Shown here in pieces: positions 35,435 to 46,130 of a DNA stretch of 64,000 nt. How positions within the stretch are numbered: position 1 is the stretch's first letter; each line of letters begins with the position of its first letter. The translations under genes were made by a program, and so were the position numbers. The notes below the pieces were generated by a model. That model was not told where the DNA came from, searched no databases, and saw nothing but the letters and a program-made list of their open reading frames with translations. This stretch comes from Heterocephalus glaber (lineage: Eukaryota; Chordata; Mammalia; Rodentia; Bathyergidae), in NCBI RefSeq assembly GCF_000247695.1, contig NW_004624881.1, forward strand, positions 2,230,173 to 2,294,172. Reading direction: 5' to 3'.

Positions 35435-35518
35435 TTTGTACTGGAGAATGAAGCTAGATTCTTCTGTGTGCTGGAAAATGCTTTAGCACTAAACTACATC
35501 CTCAGCCCTAACTGAATT
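35435..35518 (-). mobile_element. tRNA-derived SINE fragment
   Basis: The reverse complement starts 'gggctgaggatgtagtttag', the tRNA-like head with an A box, and ends at the B-box region ('tactggagaatgaagctaga' on the plus strand). The A-rich tail is not evident. Confidence 0.6.
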
Positions 35519-35735
35519 TTTAAAAATTTATTTATATATTAATTGGTACATTTTAGGTATGCAATACATTTACATTTATCGTTAGGTGTTTGTCACCTGA
35601 ACATGATGTATCTTAGTTCTTATATTTCTCCCATTACCTCTGTGCCCTTCACCTCCACCACCCTTTCCTATTTACATAGACTTTGTTTCCATTTTTTAAA
35701 TTTTTTTCTTCTTTCTCTGAATTTTTTAAAAATTT
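35519..35735 (-). mobile_element. L1 3' end, minus strand
   Basis: The reverse complement of the L1 3' UTR end: 'attggtacattttaggtatg' to 'cctatttacatagactttg', parallel to 600-745. The copy is truncated inside the UTR. The open frame at 35543-35737 is a by-product. Confidence 0.8.
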
Positions 35736-36334
35736 AAACATATGTGCAACTCACAGAGTGTTCACAAGCAGTAAGTGAGGTGACAGAGGGACTGAGGTGG
35801 TATCAGAATTCACAGTCATGTGGAGACAGAGAGCATAATCCATGGTACAATTCTCAGAGGAGCTGGCTCTGCTGCAGTGCTTCCAGGTGATGTGTCCTCC
35901 TGCAGACCAACTGAGGCAGAGGAAAATCCCCATGCAGGAATCCTGGCCTGCAGGGCAGCAGGCAGAGGAGATGATGAGGTCAGAGAGAGAGAAAATAAGG
36001 GCAGATGTAGGGGCCACATTGGGGCCTTAGTGTAAAGTAGGGGTTCCAGGGTTCCTCTGGCTTTAAATGAGGGTTCTAATTCTTGGAGATCACTGGAGCA
36101 GGTGAACAAGAGGACTGGATTGGGTTTAGCACCTCTGGACACAGAACCATCCCAGGGATAACAAGTCTGACATGATGGTAACAAGGGATGCCCATGAAGT
36201 GTTTCTCATTCCTGAGTTTCCTGAAGAATAATTTTGTACTATTTCCAAATGTTCACAGCTCAACTGAACCAAATTTTTTCAAATATGTCTTGGAATGAAG
36301 AAAGTTATTTTCAAAAACAACATTTCTTTTTCTG
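35736..36334. repeat. Local duplicated block C, second part
   Basis: It corresponds to the 8500-9690 part of block A; the best match is 36135-36300 against 9530-9690. The minus-strand frame 35816-36184 (122 codons) has no counterpart in block A. Confidence 0.45.
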
Positions 36335-36770
36335 TGCTTGGCTTATTTCACTGAACATAGTGACCCCAGTTTTATACATTTGTCCCAAATAACAGGATTT
36401 CCTGTTTTTATGGCTAAATAATATTATATTTCATTTACACACCACAATGTTTTAGTCATTCATTTACAGATAGACACATAGATCATTCACTATCATTTTG
36501 ATTGTGAGTTGTGATACAATGGAATGCAGATAATTCTTCACTGTGCTGCCCTCAATTCCTTTGTGATATATTCAGAAGTGGGAGTGACTGTTCCCATCTA
36601 GGCAGTTGCAGTTTAATTCATGTTGTTTTCCACAGTGGCTGCACTAATGCACAGCACACCAATGTGTGCCTGAGTTCCCTCCCCATGGCCCTGTCCACAT
36701 TTGTTATCTTGGTCTTTCTACACCAGCCATTCTAACACTGGTGAGCTAAGAGACAACTACACATGGTCTC
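36335..36770 (-). mobile_element. Old L1 fragment, minus strand (in block C)
   Basis: Reverse-strand L1 landmarks: 'ggcttatttcactgaacata', 'ggctaaataatattatattt', 'gttttccacagtggctgcac' and 'gttatcttggtctttcta'. It lies at the same place in block C as 9691-10330 in block A. Confidence 0.7.
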
Positions 36771-38779
36771 ACTTGAATTTGGAATTAAAAGCATTGATCT
36801 GGTTGAAATAAAAAGTAAATTGTGGTGACCAAAAGTGAACAGTGATACAGGGATGGGAGATGGTGACCAAAGCTAAATTTAGCTGTTCTATGTTCATATA
36901 CTTAGAACATCCTGTAATATTTGCATACAAATATCAACTTAAATATAGCATATATATTTGAAAATATATAACATGGACTTGCAAAGTTGACATGCCATAA
37001 CATTTTTATGCAATTCAATTTCTTACTGAAAATATGATAGAGCATACTTATGTCTCCTCCCAGTGTGAGCCCATGTAAGAAACATGTTGTTCATAGACCA
37101 GCATCTGTGCAACACCTCCAGGATCCCAAAGGAGGAGCTGGATGGCTGTCTTCAGTCTCCACCTCAAAGAAATTTATGCACCCATTGCCTTTATTAAAAT
37201 CTAATTGTCAAAGGCTGCCTAAGCAAACAAACACAACTATACAGATCAAAGAAGACTGGCCAATATGTAATGAATGGTTTCTTTGGATTTTAATAATCAG
37301 GACAGTATCCCTATTAAGAAAGCCAACCTATAACTTTTCTCATAACTTCTCTTTTACTCTATTTAAGTGTGAGATCAAAGAAAGCTTTCATAATTTTTAC
37401 AGGAGTCACATTTTAGAACCATGTGCCTTCTCTTGTAAGGGGAGATTAGATATAAAGCAGAATCCTCCTGCAGTTTGATCTTTGACTCCTCACAGCCTGG
37501 AGGCACTGTCCCTGCAGCTCTGCCTCCCTGTAGATTGGCAAATCCCTAGGGAGACAGTGAGAAGAAAATAGGCCCTGGTCTCAGGGAACTCTGGCACTGT
37601 CCGGCTGACATTCTGCTCTCTCTGGTACATGGCCCAGCTTCTCTGCTCCACCATCCTCTGAATTCACCACATGGGTGTGCATTCTTCACCCCACTGATCA
37701 AGTGCAAATTGTGTGTGGGCTGTGACAAACTTTGGTCTATAGATGAGGAGAGGGAGGCTCAGCTGGAAGCTCACTAAGGGCAGGGACTCCCTAACTTTAA
37801 GAAATAGCCAGGGTTTGAGCCATCAAAACACAGCTGCTCTGCTGCCAAATTGATTCCTGTGTGCTCTTGTGGGTTACCATCATTGTTTTCATCTTGTTTA
37901 TCATTTATGTGAATATCATTTTTAGAATGAGGAATCACTAGTTTCTGCATCTCCTGATACAGACATGCTGTTAATCCACTGCCTCTTCTACAAATCCTGA
38001 CTGATTGCATTTTAGTGCCTGAGGGAGAGGATTGAGGTATAGATTTGCCCTGTTTTAAGTTCTCAGGGTCACTGTGTCAGGCCAGTGGGGACTCAAATAG
38101 GATTACTCCAGATATAACATGGTGCCCATCACCCTACCCCTGATTCCCAGTCATAAACATAGTGGTCACAACAAGTATCAAAATCTCACTCTCAAATAAC
38201 GCTGCTTTTCCTGTTTGGTTGGAACTAAGCTCCTCTTGATAGTACTCACCACATTCTCACAAACAATCTGCTCAGTACTGGCAACTAGTATCTCTTTCAG
38301 TTATCATGACAGTTAGTGACTATTTTATCCCAAGATCTGCTTTCTCTCTTTCTGAAACTTGTGGTACTATTTGCCCCTCACATATGGTGAGACTTTTTCT
38401 GACTCTTCAGCATGCTTGATGACTACACGTCTGCAGGTTGATTCAAATATTGGTTCTGAAATATCCATCAATTAGACAACTGTTCATTCCATTTTATAAA
38501 ACTTCACTCATATTTTTGTCAGTTTTTAAGTAATTTTGTTTCCAATGTCATGGTATCAGTTTTTGTAATTAGTTTATGCATATGCTTCCTATTCATAAGA
38601 TAAAATATATTCTTCAAATTGTGGAATATGTGAAAATATTTGCAATGTATATAAACTTAATATTAAAATGCATTTTTTGAAAAGATGACATGAAAATGAT
38701 ATAGATATGAGTGAAGAAGAAAGAGAAAGCATTGTGCAGCAGACCTTTTAGCCTACTTGGGATCTGTAAATATAATTAT
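36771..38779. repeat. Local duplicated block C, third part
   Basis: The 37430-37480 stretch matches 13920-13965. The 38330-38460 stretch ('tgctttctctctttctgaaa') matches 58435-58560 ('tgctttctcttcttttgaaa') in block D. No gene is supported: the 142-codon frame at 37050-37478 has no recognisable domain and no equivalent in block A. Confidence 0.5.
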
Positions 38780-39520
38780 GGCAGATTCTATAGTGCAAAA
38801 AGGCTCAGAAAATTATATTCAACTTCATGCCCAATAGAATGGTAAATATCAAAGACAAGCAACAGAAAACAGGAGAGCTGTCCATCATGTGGATGGCTGG
38901 AGCCCTGATGCACAGTGGAGAAGGAAAACAGCCCAGCAGTGGGGCAGTAGAGCACAGCTATTCTCCACAGAATTGACCTAGTGTCACCTCACGATGTGAA
39001 GAGATCACTTCTGAGTCTACACCCAAAGAAGTGGAAAGCAGGGTCTAAGGAGGTATTGGACACCAGTGTGTACAGAACCATTAATCATAGTAGCAAAAAA
39101 CATGGGAACAATGTGTGCATTGACTGGGAGATGAATGTATAAATGTAGTTTTACAGTTGTACATTAAGAGACACAAAAGTTCAGAATCTTGAATATACTT
39201 CTAGTTACAGATGAAATTTTAGGACATGATGTAAGAGAAATAAGACAATGACATCAGAAATGCTTAATGCTAACTTGTTGTGATGAAAGTTATATAAAGA
39301 GAGAGGAGAATGGAGATTTCCATGGTGGAGAACAATAAAGATATATGTAACAGGACAGGTAGAATTTGCAGGATGAAAAGATTTGGGAAGTGAATGGTGG
39401 CCCTAGTTGTAAAACATCAGCATACTTCATTACTGAACTACATTTTTCAGTGCTTGTGAGCTAGTAAATTTTGTGTTTTGTGAATGTTAGCATAAGAAAA
39501 TTTTGGAAAAATAAAAAAGT
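38780..39520 (+). mobile_element. Old L1 3' region, plus strand
   Basis: The L1 order is recognisable: 'gaatggtaaatatcaaagac', 'gatgtgaagagatcac', a 'cattgactgggagatgaatg' block and a 3' tail at 39400-39520. Noncoding. Confidence 0.6.
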
Positions 39521-39680
39521 GGGGATTGCCTAAAATAAACTCCATTGATGTCCTCTTTGTGGCAGAAAAAGTTCCCAAGGTATGCACCTGAAAATGAATC
39601 TACCGTTAGGAATTGCAAAAGTGTAAATAAGAAAGAGAAAAAGAAATGAAAATGTCATGTTTAGACCTCAAAAATCTATC

Positions 39681-39693
39681 CTTTTTCTTCTAG
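39681..39693 (+). promoter_or_regulatory. Splice acceptor of OR pseudogene 2
   Basis: The tract 'ctttttcttctag' corresponds to 'tctgtttacttttag' upstream of OR pseudogene 1. Removing the transposon at 39701-39887 and one TA copy leaves 22 nt from this AG to the ATG, against 20 nt in the paralogue. Confidence 0.6.
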
Positions 39694-39700
39694 CCATATA

Positions 39701-39887
39701 CAGTGGACTCTCAAATTATGACTGACCTGAAATATGAACAACTTGGGTTAATTAGGTTAATGGAAGATTCATCTGCCTCTTCTTATCTATAGTATGTACC
39801 CAGGCAAACATCCAGATCTCAACTGTACTGAATTCATTACAACCAGTTATTGGGAACTGATCTAGTTTGTAAATCAAGGGTCAACTG
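39701..39887. mobile_element. Short inverted-repeat DNA transposon (Tigger/pogo-like MITE)
   Basis: 187 bp with imperfect terminal inverted repeats: CAGTGGACTCTCAAATTA at the left and CAGTTGACCCTTGATTTA at the right (reverse complement), 13 of 18 positions equal. It is flanked by TA on both sides (39699-39700, 39888-39889), the target used by Tc1/mariner/pogo elements. There is no coding capacity. Assignment to Tigger/pogo is by the CAGT termini and TA target only. Confidence 0.75.
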
Positions 39888-39904
39888 TATTAAAAACAGA
39901 TGCC

Positions 39905-40912
39905 ATGGAAAGGGGTAACATGCTTTTGCCCAAAACTTTTGTCTTGCTGGTCTCCTCAGAGTTTCCATGGCTGGAGAGGCCCCTCTTTGCAGTGGTCCTG
40001 ATCTCCTACCTCCTCACCCTAGCGGGGAACAGCTCCATAATCTTCCTCTCCCTGGTGGACCCCAGACTCCAGACACCCATGTACTTCTTCCTAGACAACC
40101 TCTCTCTGCTGAACCTGTGTATCACCTGCACCATTGTGCCCCAGCTGCTGGCCAACATGTGTGGACCAGACAATACCATTGCTGCCTGGGGATGCATCAC
40201 ACAGGTCTATATTTTCAGCTGGACAGCTTGCACTGAATACATCCTGTTGGCCATGATGGCCATTGATTGCTATGTGGCCATCAGCTAGCCCCTCCAGTAC
40301 ACTCTCATCATGTGTCTCTGTGTGTGTGTGCAGATGGCAGCTGCTACCTGGGCCAGTGGCCTGGCCAATGTTCTGCTTCAAACCACATTCACCCTCCAGC
40401 GATCCTTCTTTGGGCACCACACACTGGACCACTTGTTCTGTGAAGTTCTTGTGCTCATCAAGCTGGCTTGTGGTGACACCACTGCCAATGACCTGGCCCT
40501 CATATTGATGACCACTCCATTTGGAATGACATCTTCCCTGATGGTGGTCATCTCCTACACCTTCATTGCTAGGGCTGTACTGAAGCTACCTTCAGCTGAA
40601 GCCAGGCGCAAGGCACTCAGCACCCGCACTTCCCACTTGCTGGTGATCACAGTGTACTTTGCACCAGGCATATACATGTACTGCCAGCCTTCCGCCTAGA
40701 GCACCCAGGTCAAGTTCTTGTCCTTCTACTGTGTTAGCACCCTAGTTCTCAACCCACTTATCTACACCCTGAGAAACAAAAATGTCAAGACAGAGGATCC
40801 TGCAATCCCAGTATGGGTTCCAGTCTTTAAAAGCCAGATCATCTCTGCCTGTCTCCTGACCAACTGCAGCCTCTTATCCATTGATACTGGCATATCATAT
40901 CCCCCTTTTTAA
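39905..40912 (+). pseudogene. Olfactory receptor pseudogene 2 (class II, family 2-like)
   Basis: It is a paralogue of 22120-23027; by hand count 44 of the first 59 residues are identical. It retains the full helix 1 to helix 3 region, including 'TPMYFFLDNLSLLNLC', which the paralogue has lost. Lesions: the DRY box reads DCY (TGC at 40268, the expected result of CpG decay of CGC); a TAG at 40286-40288 replaces the residue after 'YVAIS'; a second in-frame TAG lies at 40697-40699; and one phenylalanine codon is missing in 'LSFYCVSTLVLNPLIYTLRN'. All segments stay in one frame up to 'TLRNKNVK', after which the C-terminus diverges and runs to a late stop at 40912. 'KALSTRTSHLLVI' and 'SYTFIARAVL' are typical OR motifs. 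A MITE lies in its 5' leader. Confidence 0.92.
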
Positions 40913-41112
40913 AATAGCATCCATGAATTCCAAAAAAAAATTTCCCAGTTCTCAAGGTCAACCATCTCAGTGCCTGGTAAATCTCTGTAGACTAGAAAGT
41001 TCTATCATCTTTTGTCTCCAAGAAAGCCTTTGTCCTTTAATAAATCCTTCATATGTCTCTTGAGTAAGAATTAAGTGCATGGTCCATACAGCTTGGTCTA
41101 TTGAGGCTCACC
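40913..41112. other. 3' flank of OR pseudogene 2
   Basis: It resembles the flank after OR pseudogene 1 for about 100 bases ('gatactggcatatcatatcc' against 'tttgctggcatgtctgcatt'), then diverges. Confidence 0.4.
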
Positions 41113-41156
41113 GTGTGTGTGTGTCTATATATATATATAGACACACACACATATAC
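41113..41156. repeat. (GT)n(TA)n(CA)n repeat forming a 38-bp palindrome
   Basis: The order is T(GT)5 C (TA)7 G (AC)5 A at 41114-41151, a perfect 38-bp inverted repeat without a spacer. It abuts the 3' end of the L1 at 41157 and may have grown from its tail junction. Confidence 0.9.
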
Positions 41157-41357
41157 ATATTTACTTTTCTTAATACATGTGTGCAGTACATAATGGTTAC
41201 ATTCACTGTAGGTAATAGGCACATTTTCATAACATATTTCAATTCTTTGTTCCCTTGCCTCCATCCTCTTTTATTTTTCCAGCATCAGATTCATTTGTCT
41301 TCTAAGATCATATAAAGTTAACTATCGAGATACAAATTGAAAACCAAACAGTATATT

Positions 41358-41432
41358 TTAATCTTTCCTTCTTCCTTTTTTCTTTCCTTTTCCCTCTTTC
41401 CTTCTTTCTTTTCTTTCCTTCCATCCTTTTAA
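41358..41432 (-). repeat. Polypyrimidine tract of the L1 3' UTR
   Basis: Almost pure C/T on the plus strand, hence A/G-rich in the L1 sense. L1 3' UTRs commonly have such a tract. Confidence 0.8.
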
Positions 41433-42776
41433 CCTAGTTATTACCACATATTAATTGTACACAATTGTGGATTTCTTTTTGACGTCTATCTGCATGCATG
41501 TAAAGTCATTTTGTCACAACCACCATCTATTTCCTCTCGTAGCTGCCCTCAGAAATCCTCTGGGCACCTTTCCCTTTCCTAATAGCCCCACTTCTCCTAT
41601 CATGTCTCCTTCTTACCCCTAGATTTGATTCATGGCAAGAAATGTATTTGTCTTCCACCACCTGGCTTGATTTGCTTAGAAAAATGATTTTCAATTCCAC
41701 CAATTTTCTTCAAATGAGACAACATTGTTTTTCTTTATCATATAATGATGTTCCCCTGTGTATGCATATCATTTTCTTTACCCATCCATCCACTGATGGG
41801 CATGTAGGATGATTTTTAGCTATTATGAATAGTGCCATGATGAACACTGGTGTGGAAGCATCTCTAGTGTATGTGGACTTTAATTACTTTACACAAAATA
41901 TCATGCAGTGACAAACTTGGATCATATGGTACTTCTGTCTTTAGTTTTATATTTGTTATTTAAAGGAAACTCCAAACTGATTTCATGGTGGCTGTAATAA
42001 TTTACATTCCCACCAACAATGTATAAGGGTTCCACTTGCCCTGCATCCTCACCAGAATTTATTATATTTTGTATTCTTTATAATAGCCTTGTTGACTGGG
42101 ATAGATGGAATCCCAACATTGTTTAGATATGCATTTCCAAGAAGACTACAAATGTTGAATTTTTAATGTAATTATTGGCCATGTGTACTTCTTCTTTTGA
42201 GAAGTGTATATTAAGATATTTGGCCCATTCATTGGTTGGAATATTTTCTCTTTTCATGTTAAATTGTTTTAGTTCTTTTTATTTCCTGCATATTAATCAT
42301 CAGTCAGATAAATAGCTGCCTAAGATTGATTCCTAGTCCATACATTGTCACTTCACTCTTTTTATTATTTCCTTGGCTATGTGTGCAAAAGCCTTTTAAT
42401 TTCATGAAATCTCATTTGTCAGTTCTTGCTTGTATTTCCTGAGCTGTTGCATCCTGTTCAGGAAATTAGTGTCTGTCCAAATATTTTGAAGAGTTTCCAC
42501 TGTGTTTTCTTCCCTTCCTTTCAGTTTCAAGACTTACATTAAGATCTTTAGTCCGTTTTTGAGTTGATGTTTCCATAGAGTGAGGCATTGGAATCTAGTG
42601 TCAGTCTTCTACAAGTTGTGCCCAGTTTCGCAGTCTCATTTGTTGAAAGAGGCTCTTTTGTCCAGTGTAAGTTTTAGCTACTTTGTTGAGGACAAGATGG
42701 CTGAAAGTGCATAGGCTTATGCCTAGTTCATCTATTTTTATCTATTGAACAACACCACTCTGTTTGAGATAAGGTA

Positions 42777-42903
42777 GAGAAAGGAGATGAAAAAAGAATT
42801 GAAATGTGTTATGTACATGTACCAATTCTCCAAAAGGAAGGTAATGATTGTGTACTGCAACCATCCACTAATAAAAAATAAAATTTTTAAGGAAACAAAT
42901 CTA
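42777..42903 (+). mobile_element. Short retroposon 3' end, unnamed family, copy 1
   Basis: It is inserted into the older L1, which resumes at 'ctatagctatttgcaaatca'. It shares 'gatgaaaaaagaattgaaat' with 60447 ('gatgaaaaaagaattgagat') and ends 'actaataaaaaataaaattt'. The A-rich right end suggests a plus-strand retroposon, probably the 3' end of another L1 subfamily. Confidence 0.45.
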
Positions 42904-43237
42904 TAGCTATTTGCAAATCAGGTGTTGTGGTTCATCAACCATTGTTTTTCTTGCTTGGGACCGCACTGCCTACTCAATATTTTCCATATAATTTCTTTCA
43001 TATAGAATTTGACATTTTTTCTCCATCTTTGAATGATCTGTGAATAATCTGTCATTGGTATCTTGATGATTACTTTTGCTAGTATGGCCATTTTAACAAT
43101 AGTAGATCTCCCAAAACAAGTGCATGGGAGGTCTTTGCATCATTTAGTGCCTTCTTCCATTTTTTCAATGATTTAAAAATTTCATTATGGAGCTCTTTTA
43201 CTTATTGGGTATGTTTATTCCTAGACATTTTAGAGTG

Positions 43238-43268
43238 TGTGCGTGCGTGTGTGTGTGTGTGTGTGTAT
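43238..43268. repeat. (GT)n microsatellite
   Basis: About 15 GT units with two GC interruptions at the left end. Confidence 0.9.
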
Positions 43269-44745
43269 TGTGAATGGATTTTTTTTCTGTATCTTTATTA
43301 GTGAATTTGTGATTATTATACAGGACACCTACTCATTTTGTATGTTGATCATGTTTCCTGCTACCCTGCTGGATTTATCAGTAGAAGACACTTAGTGGAG
43401 TCTAGAATTTTCTAGTTATAAAATCATGTCACCTACACCAGGAATAATTTGAGTTCATTGTTCTCTGTTTATCTCACTTTTATTTCCATCCCTTGTGTAT
43501 TTATTCATGGTGAAGATTCCATTACCATATTGAATAAGAGTGATGAGAATAGAGGCCTGGGTCATGCTCAAGAGTTTCAAGGAGATCTTTCAGAATCTCC
43601 CCCACCCATTATGATGTTGAGTCAGGGCTTGGCAATATAACCATTTTTATGCTGACATATGATTCTTCTATAATTACTTTACTCAGTACTTTAATCATGA
43701 AGAAATATTAGATGTTACTGAAGAATTTTCTGCATCTGTTCAGAGCATCATATGTTTTTAAACTTTGATTCTACTTATTTGATTTTGTATACATTTTGAT
43801 TTCTGTATTTTGAACACACTTTGCATCCCAGGAATGTGAGAAACACGATCAAGTTGCATGATTTTTAATGTGATATTGGGTTCTATTTGCAGATATTTTA
43901 TTGAAAACTTTTGCAACTGTGCTCATCAAGGATATTGTTTGTTTGTTGTGGTGGTGGTGTCTTTATCAGATTTGGGTAGTAGGATAATAATGACTTCATA
44001 GAATATGTTTGGAAATATTCCTTCACTGAATTTAATGGAATAGTTTGAGGGGCATTTGAATAATTTCCTCTTTTAAAATCTTGTAAAATATGGAAAAGAA
44101 TCTTTCCAGTCCTAGGGAATTCTTTATTAGGAGACTACTACTGCTTCAATCTCATTGCTTATTACTGATATATCTGAGTAATTTATAGCTGCTTGTTTCA
44201 GTAAAACATATGTATCTCAAAGTTGGTCCATTTCTTCTTTCTATATTTTGTAGATTTTTGGCATACACTTTTTCAAAACATTCTCAATGATCCTTGGGGT
44301 TTCAGTTTGTCTGTTGCATTATTTCAGTTTTCACCTCAAATTTTGTTTATTTGGGATCCTCTGTTTCTTAGTTTTACTCAGTTTCTTCATTTTCTTTACC
44401 ACTTTAAAAACCAACTCTTCATTTCATTGATTCTCTATAATGTTGTTTTGGTTTCTGTTTAATTTACTTCTGCTTTGATCCTTATTCTTGCTTTCTTTCT
44501 ATTGATTTGAGTCTTGGTTTGTTCTTATTTGCCTTCAGCTTTAAGATACATCATTAGGTAGCTAATTTATGTGTCTTTGTTTCCTAATGCAGGAACTCAT
44601 AGCTATAAACATTCCTCTTACAACAGCTTTCAAAGTGTCTCCTGATTCTGTTAGATTGTGTCTCTTTTCAATAAATTACAGAAATTTTTTAAAGATCTCC
44701 CTAATTTCTTCCATGACTCATTGCTATTACAAAAGTGTATTGTTC

Positions 44746-44950
44746 AAGCCTTGTGTAGTGGAGCACATCTGTAACCCAGCTACTCAGGCAAAGCAGGAGA
44801 TCCCCAAGTATAAGGACATTCTTGGCAATTTAACCAACTCTAAGTAAAAATAATAATTTAAAATACTAGAGCTATAGCTCAGTGGTATAGCACTTGCTTA
44901 GCACGTAGGAGGTCTGGCTTCAGTGCTCAGAGCTGAAAAACTAAAAAATG
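44746..44950 (+). mobile_element. Dimeric SINE, B1-dID-like
   Basis: 7SL-like left half ('gtggagcacatctgtaaccc', 'gctactcaggcaaagcagga'), A-rich linker, then an ID-like right half ('gagctatagctcagtggtat', 'agcacttgcttagcacg', B-box-like 'ggcttcagtgctc'). It is the clearest SINE of this type in the window. Confidence 0.8.
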
Positions 44951-45100
44951 TGTCAATCTTTACGTGTTTATATATTTCTGCATTCTCTCTTGCAATTGGT
45001 TTCTTCCTTTATTTCATTATGTTATGATAAGACACAAGAAATTCTCCCCTTTTTTCATAGTATTAAATCCTATTCAGTGTCCTAAAATGTAACCATTTTG

Positions 45101-45635
45101 CAGCACGGTTTATAATAGCTAAAATATGTATCCAGCTCAATTGCCCATCAACTGGAGACTGGATAAAGATGTGTTGTTTTTTTTTAATAAAATGGGTACT
45201 ACTCAGCCATAAAGAATGAGAAACTAGAGACATTTATGGTGAAGTGGGTGCACATTGAGGACATAACCTTAAGTGAAATAAATAGGACATACATGTGTAA
45301 ATACCAAATAGTTTCTCTGGTGTGAGAAACTGAAACTATAAATGAGGATCAAAATATATAATAGATAATGTCAAAGAAGAAGAAAAAGTCCAAAGGGGAA
45401 GGGTGAAGGGGAGGGGATGGGGAAAGTAAAGAAGGGAAAGAAATAAATATGAGAAAAGGAAAAAACAGAAACAAAGTTTTTGTAAATAGGGAGGGGTGGA
45501 AGGGTTGAAGGGAGGGCAGGGGAATGGGGAAAACATAAGAACAAAGATATATCATGTAAAGGTACAAATTCCTAAAGATGAATGCTATCATATTGTATAC
45601 CTAAAATGCACCAATAAACTTAATGAATTAAAAAA
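45101..45635 (+). mobile_element. 5'-truncated L1 with perfect 12-bp target-site duplication
   Basis: It contains the end of ORF2 (from 'cagcacggtttataatagct') and the full 3' UTR with its G-rich tract (45390-45520), ending 'ccaataaacttaatgaatta' plus a short A-run. Perfect direct repeats 'gtaaccattttg' lie at 45089-45100 and 45636-45647. It inserted into the older minus-strand L1. Confidence 0.92.
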
Positions 45636-46029
45636 GTAACCATTTTGGAGAAAGGTTGTTTGTGCCAATAGTGAAAAGGAATACACATCCTTCAGCTTTT
45701 GCACAAGATATTCTGCAGATGTCTGCTAATCAACTTGATCTATAGTTTAGCTTAACTGTAATGTTCCTTTGTTGATTTGTTGTCTGATGACCTATATATT
45801 GGTGAGAGTGGTGTAGTAGGGTCAACTTGTATTATTTTATTGGGGCCCATCTCTTCTTTCATGTCCTGTAGAGTTTATACTATAAAATTGGGTGCTCCAG
45901 GCCTCTGACACTCCACACATGTCCATGTGCAATTGTTACATCTTCGTGTTGGAATGTTCCTTTTATCAATATGTGGTGTCTATTCTGACTAATCTTGAGG
46001 AGATGGAAAGTGGAAGAAGATTTTTTTTT

Positions 46030-46130
46030 TAAAGAACACATCATATTATGTACATGAGGCCACTCCCAGTGAATCTAAACTTTGTTACTACCAACAGGTA
46101 CTAATAAAATTAAAAGTACACAAAATAAAG
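46030..46130 (+). mobile_element. Short retroposon 3' end, unnamed family, copy 2
   Basis: The run 'tattatgtacatg' to 'ggtactaataaaattaaaag' parallels 'tgttatgtacatg' to 'ccactaataaaaaataaaat' at 42805-42890. Same strand. Tentative. Confidence 0.35.

Larger units (their letters stand above)
41157..46015 (-). mobile_element. Older L1, minus strand, with several later insertions
   Basis: Reading the minus strand from 46015 to 41157 gives L1 ORF2 in order: RT-upstream region (45650-46015 and 44000-44740), RT and C-terminal domains (42900-44000), the C-terminal end (41680-42770) and a 3' UTR with a C/T-rich tract (41358-41432). It is interrupted by a short element at 42777-42903, a SINE at 44746-44950 and a younger L1 at 45101-45635. 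Frames are broken throughout. It belongs to an older subfamily than the copy at 586-3435. Confidence 0.8.

Noticed and set aside
35816..36184. 122-codon minus-strand open frame in block C
   Set aside because: Not conserved in block A; likely chance.
44870..44940. Possible tRNA gene
   Set aside because: tRNA-like A and B boxes belong to the SINE at 44746-44950; no cloverleaf with a proper acceptor stem.
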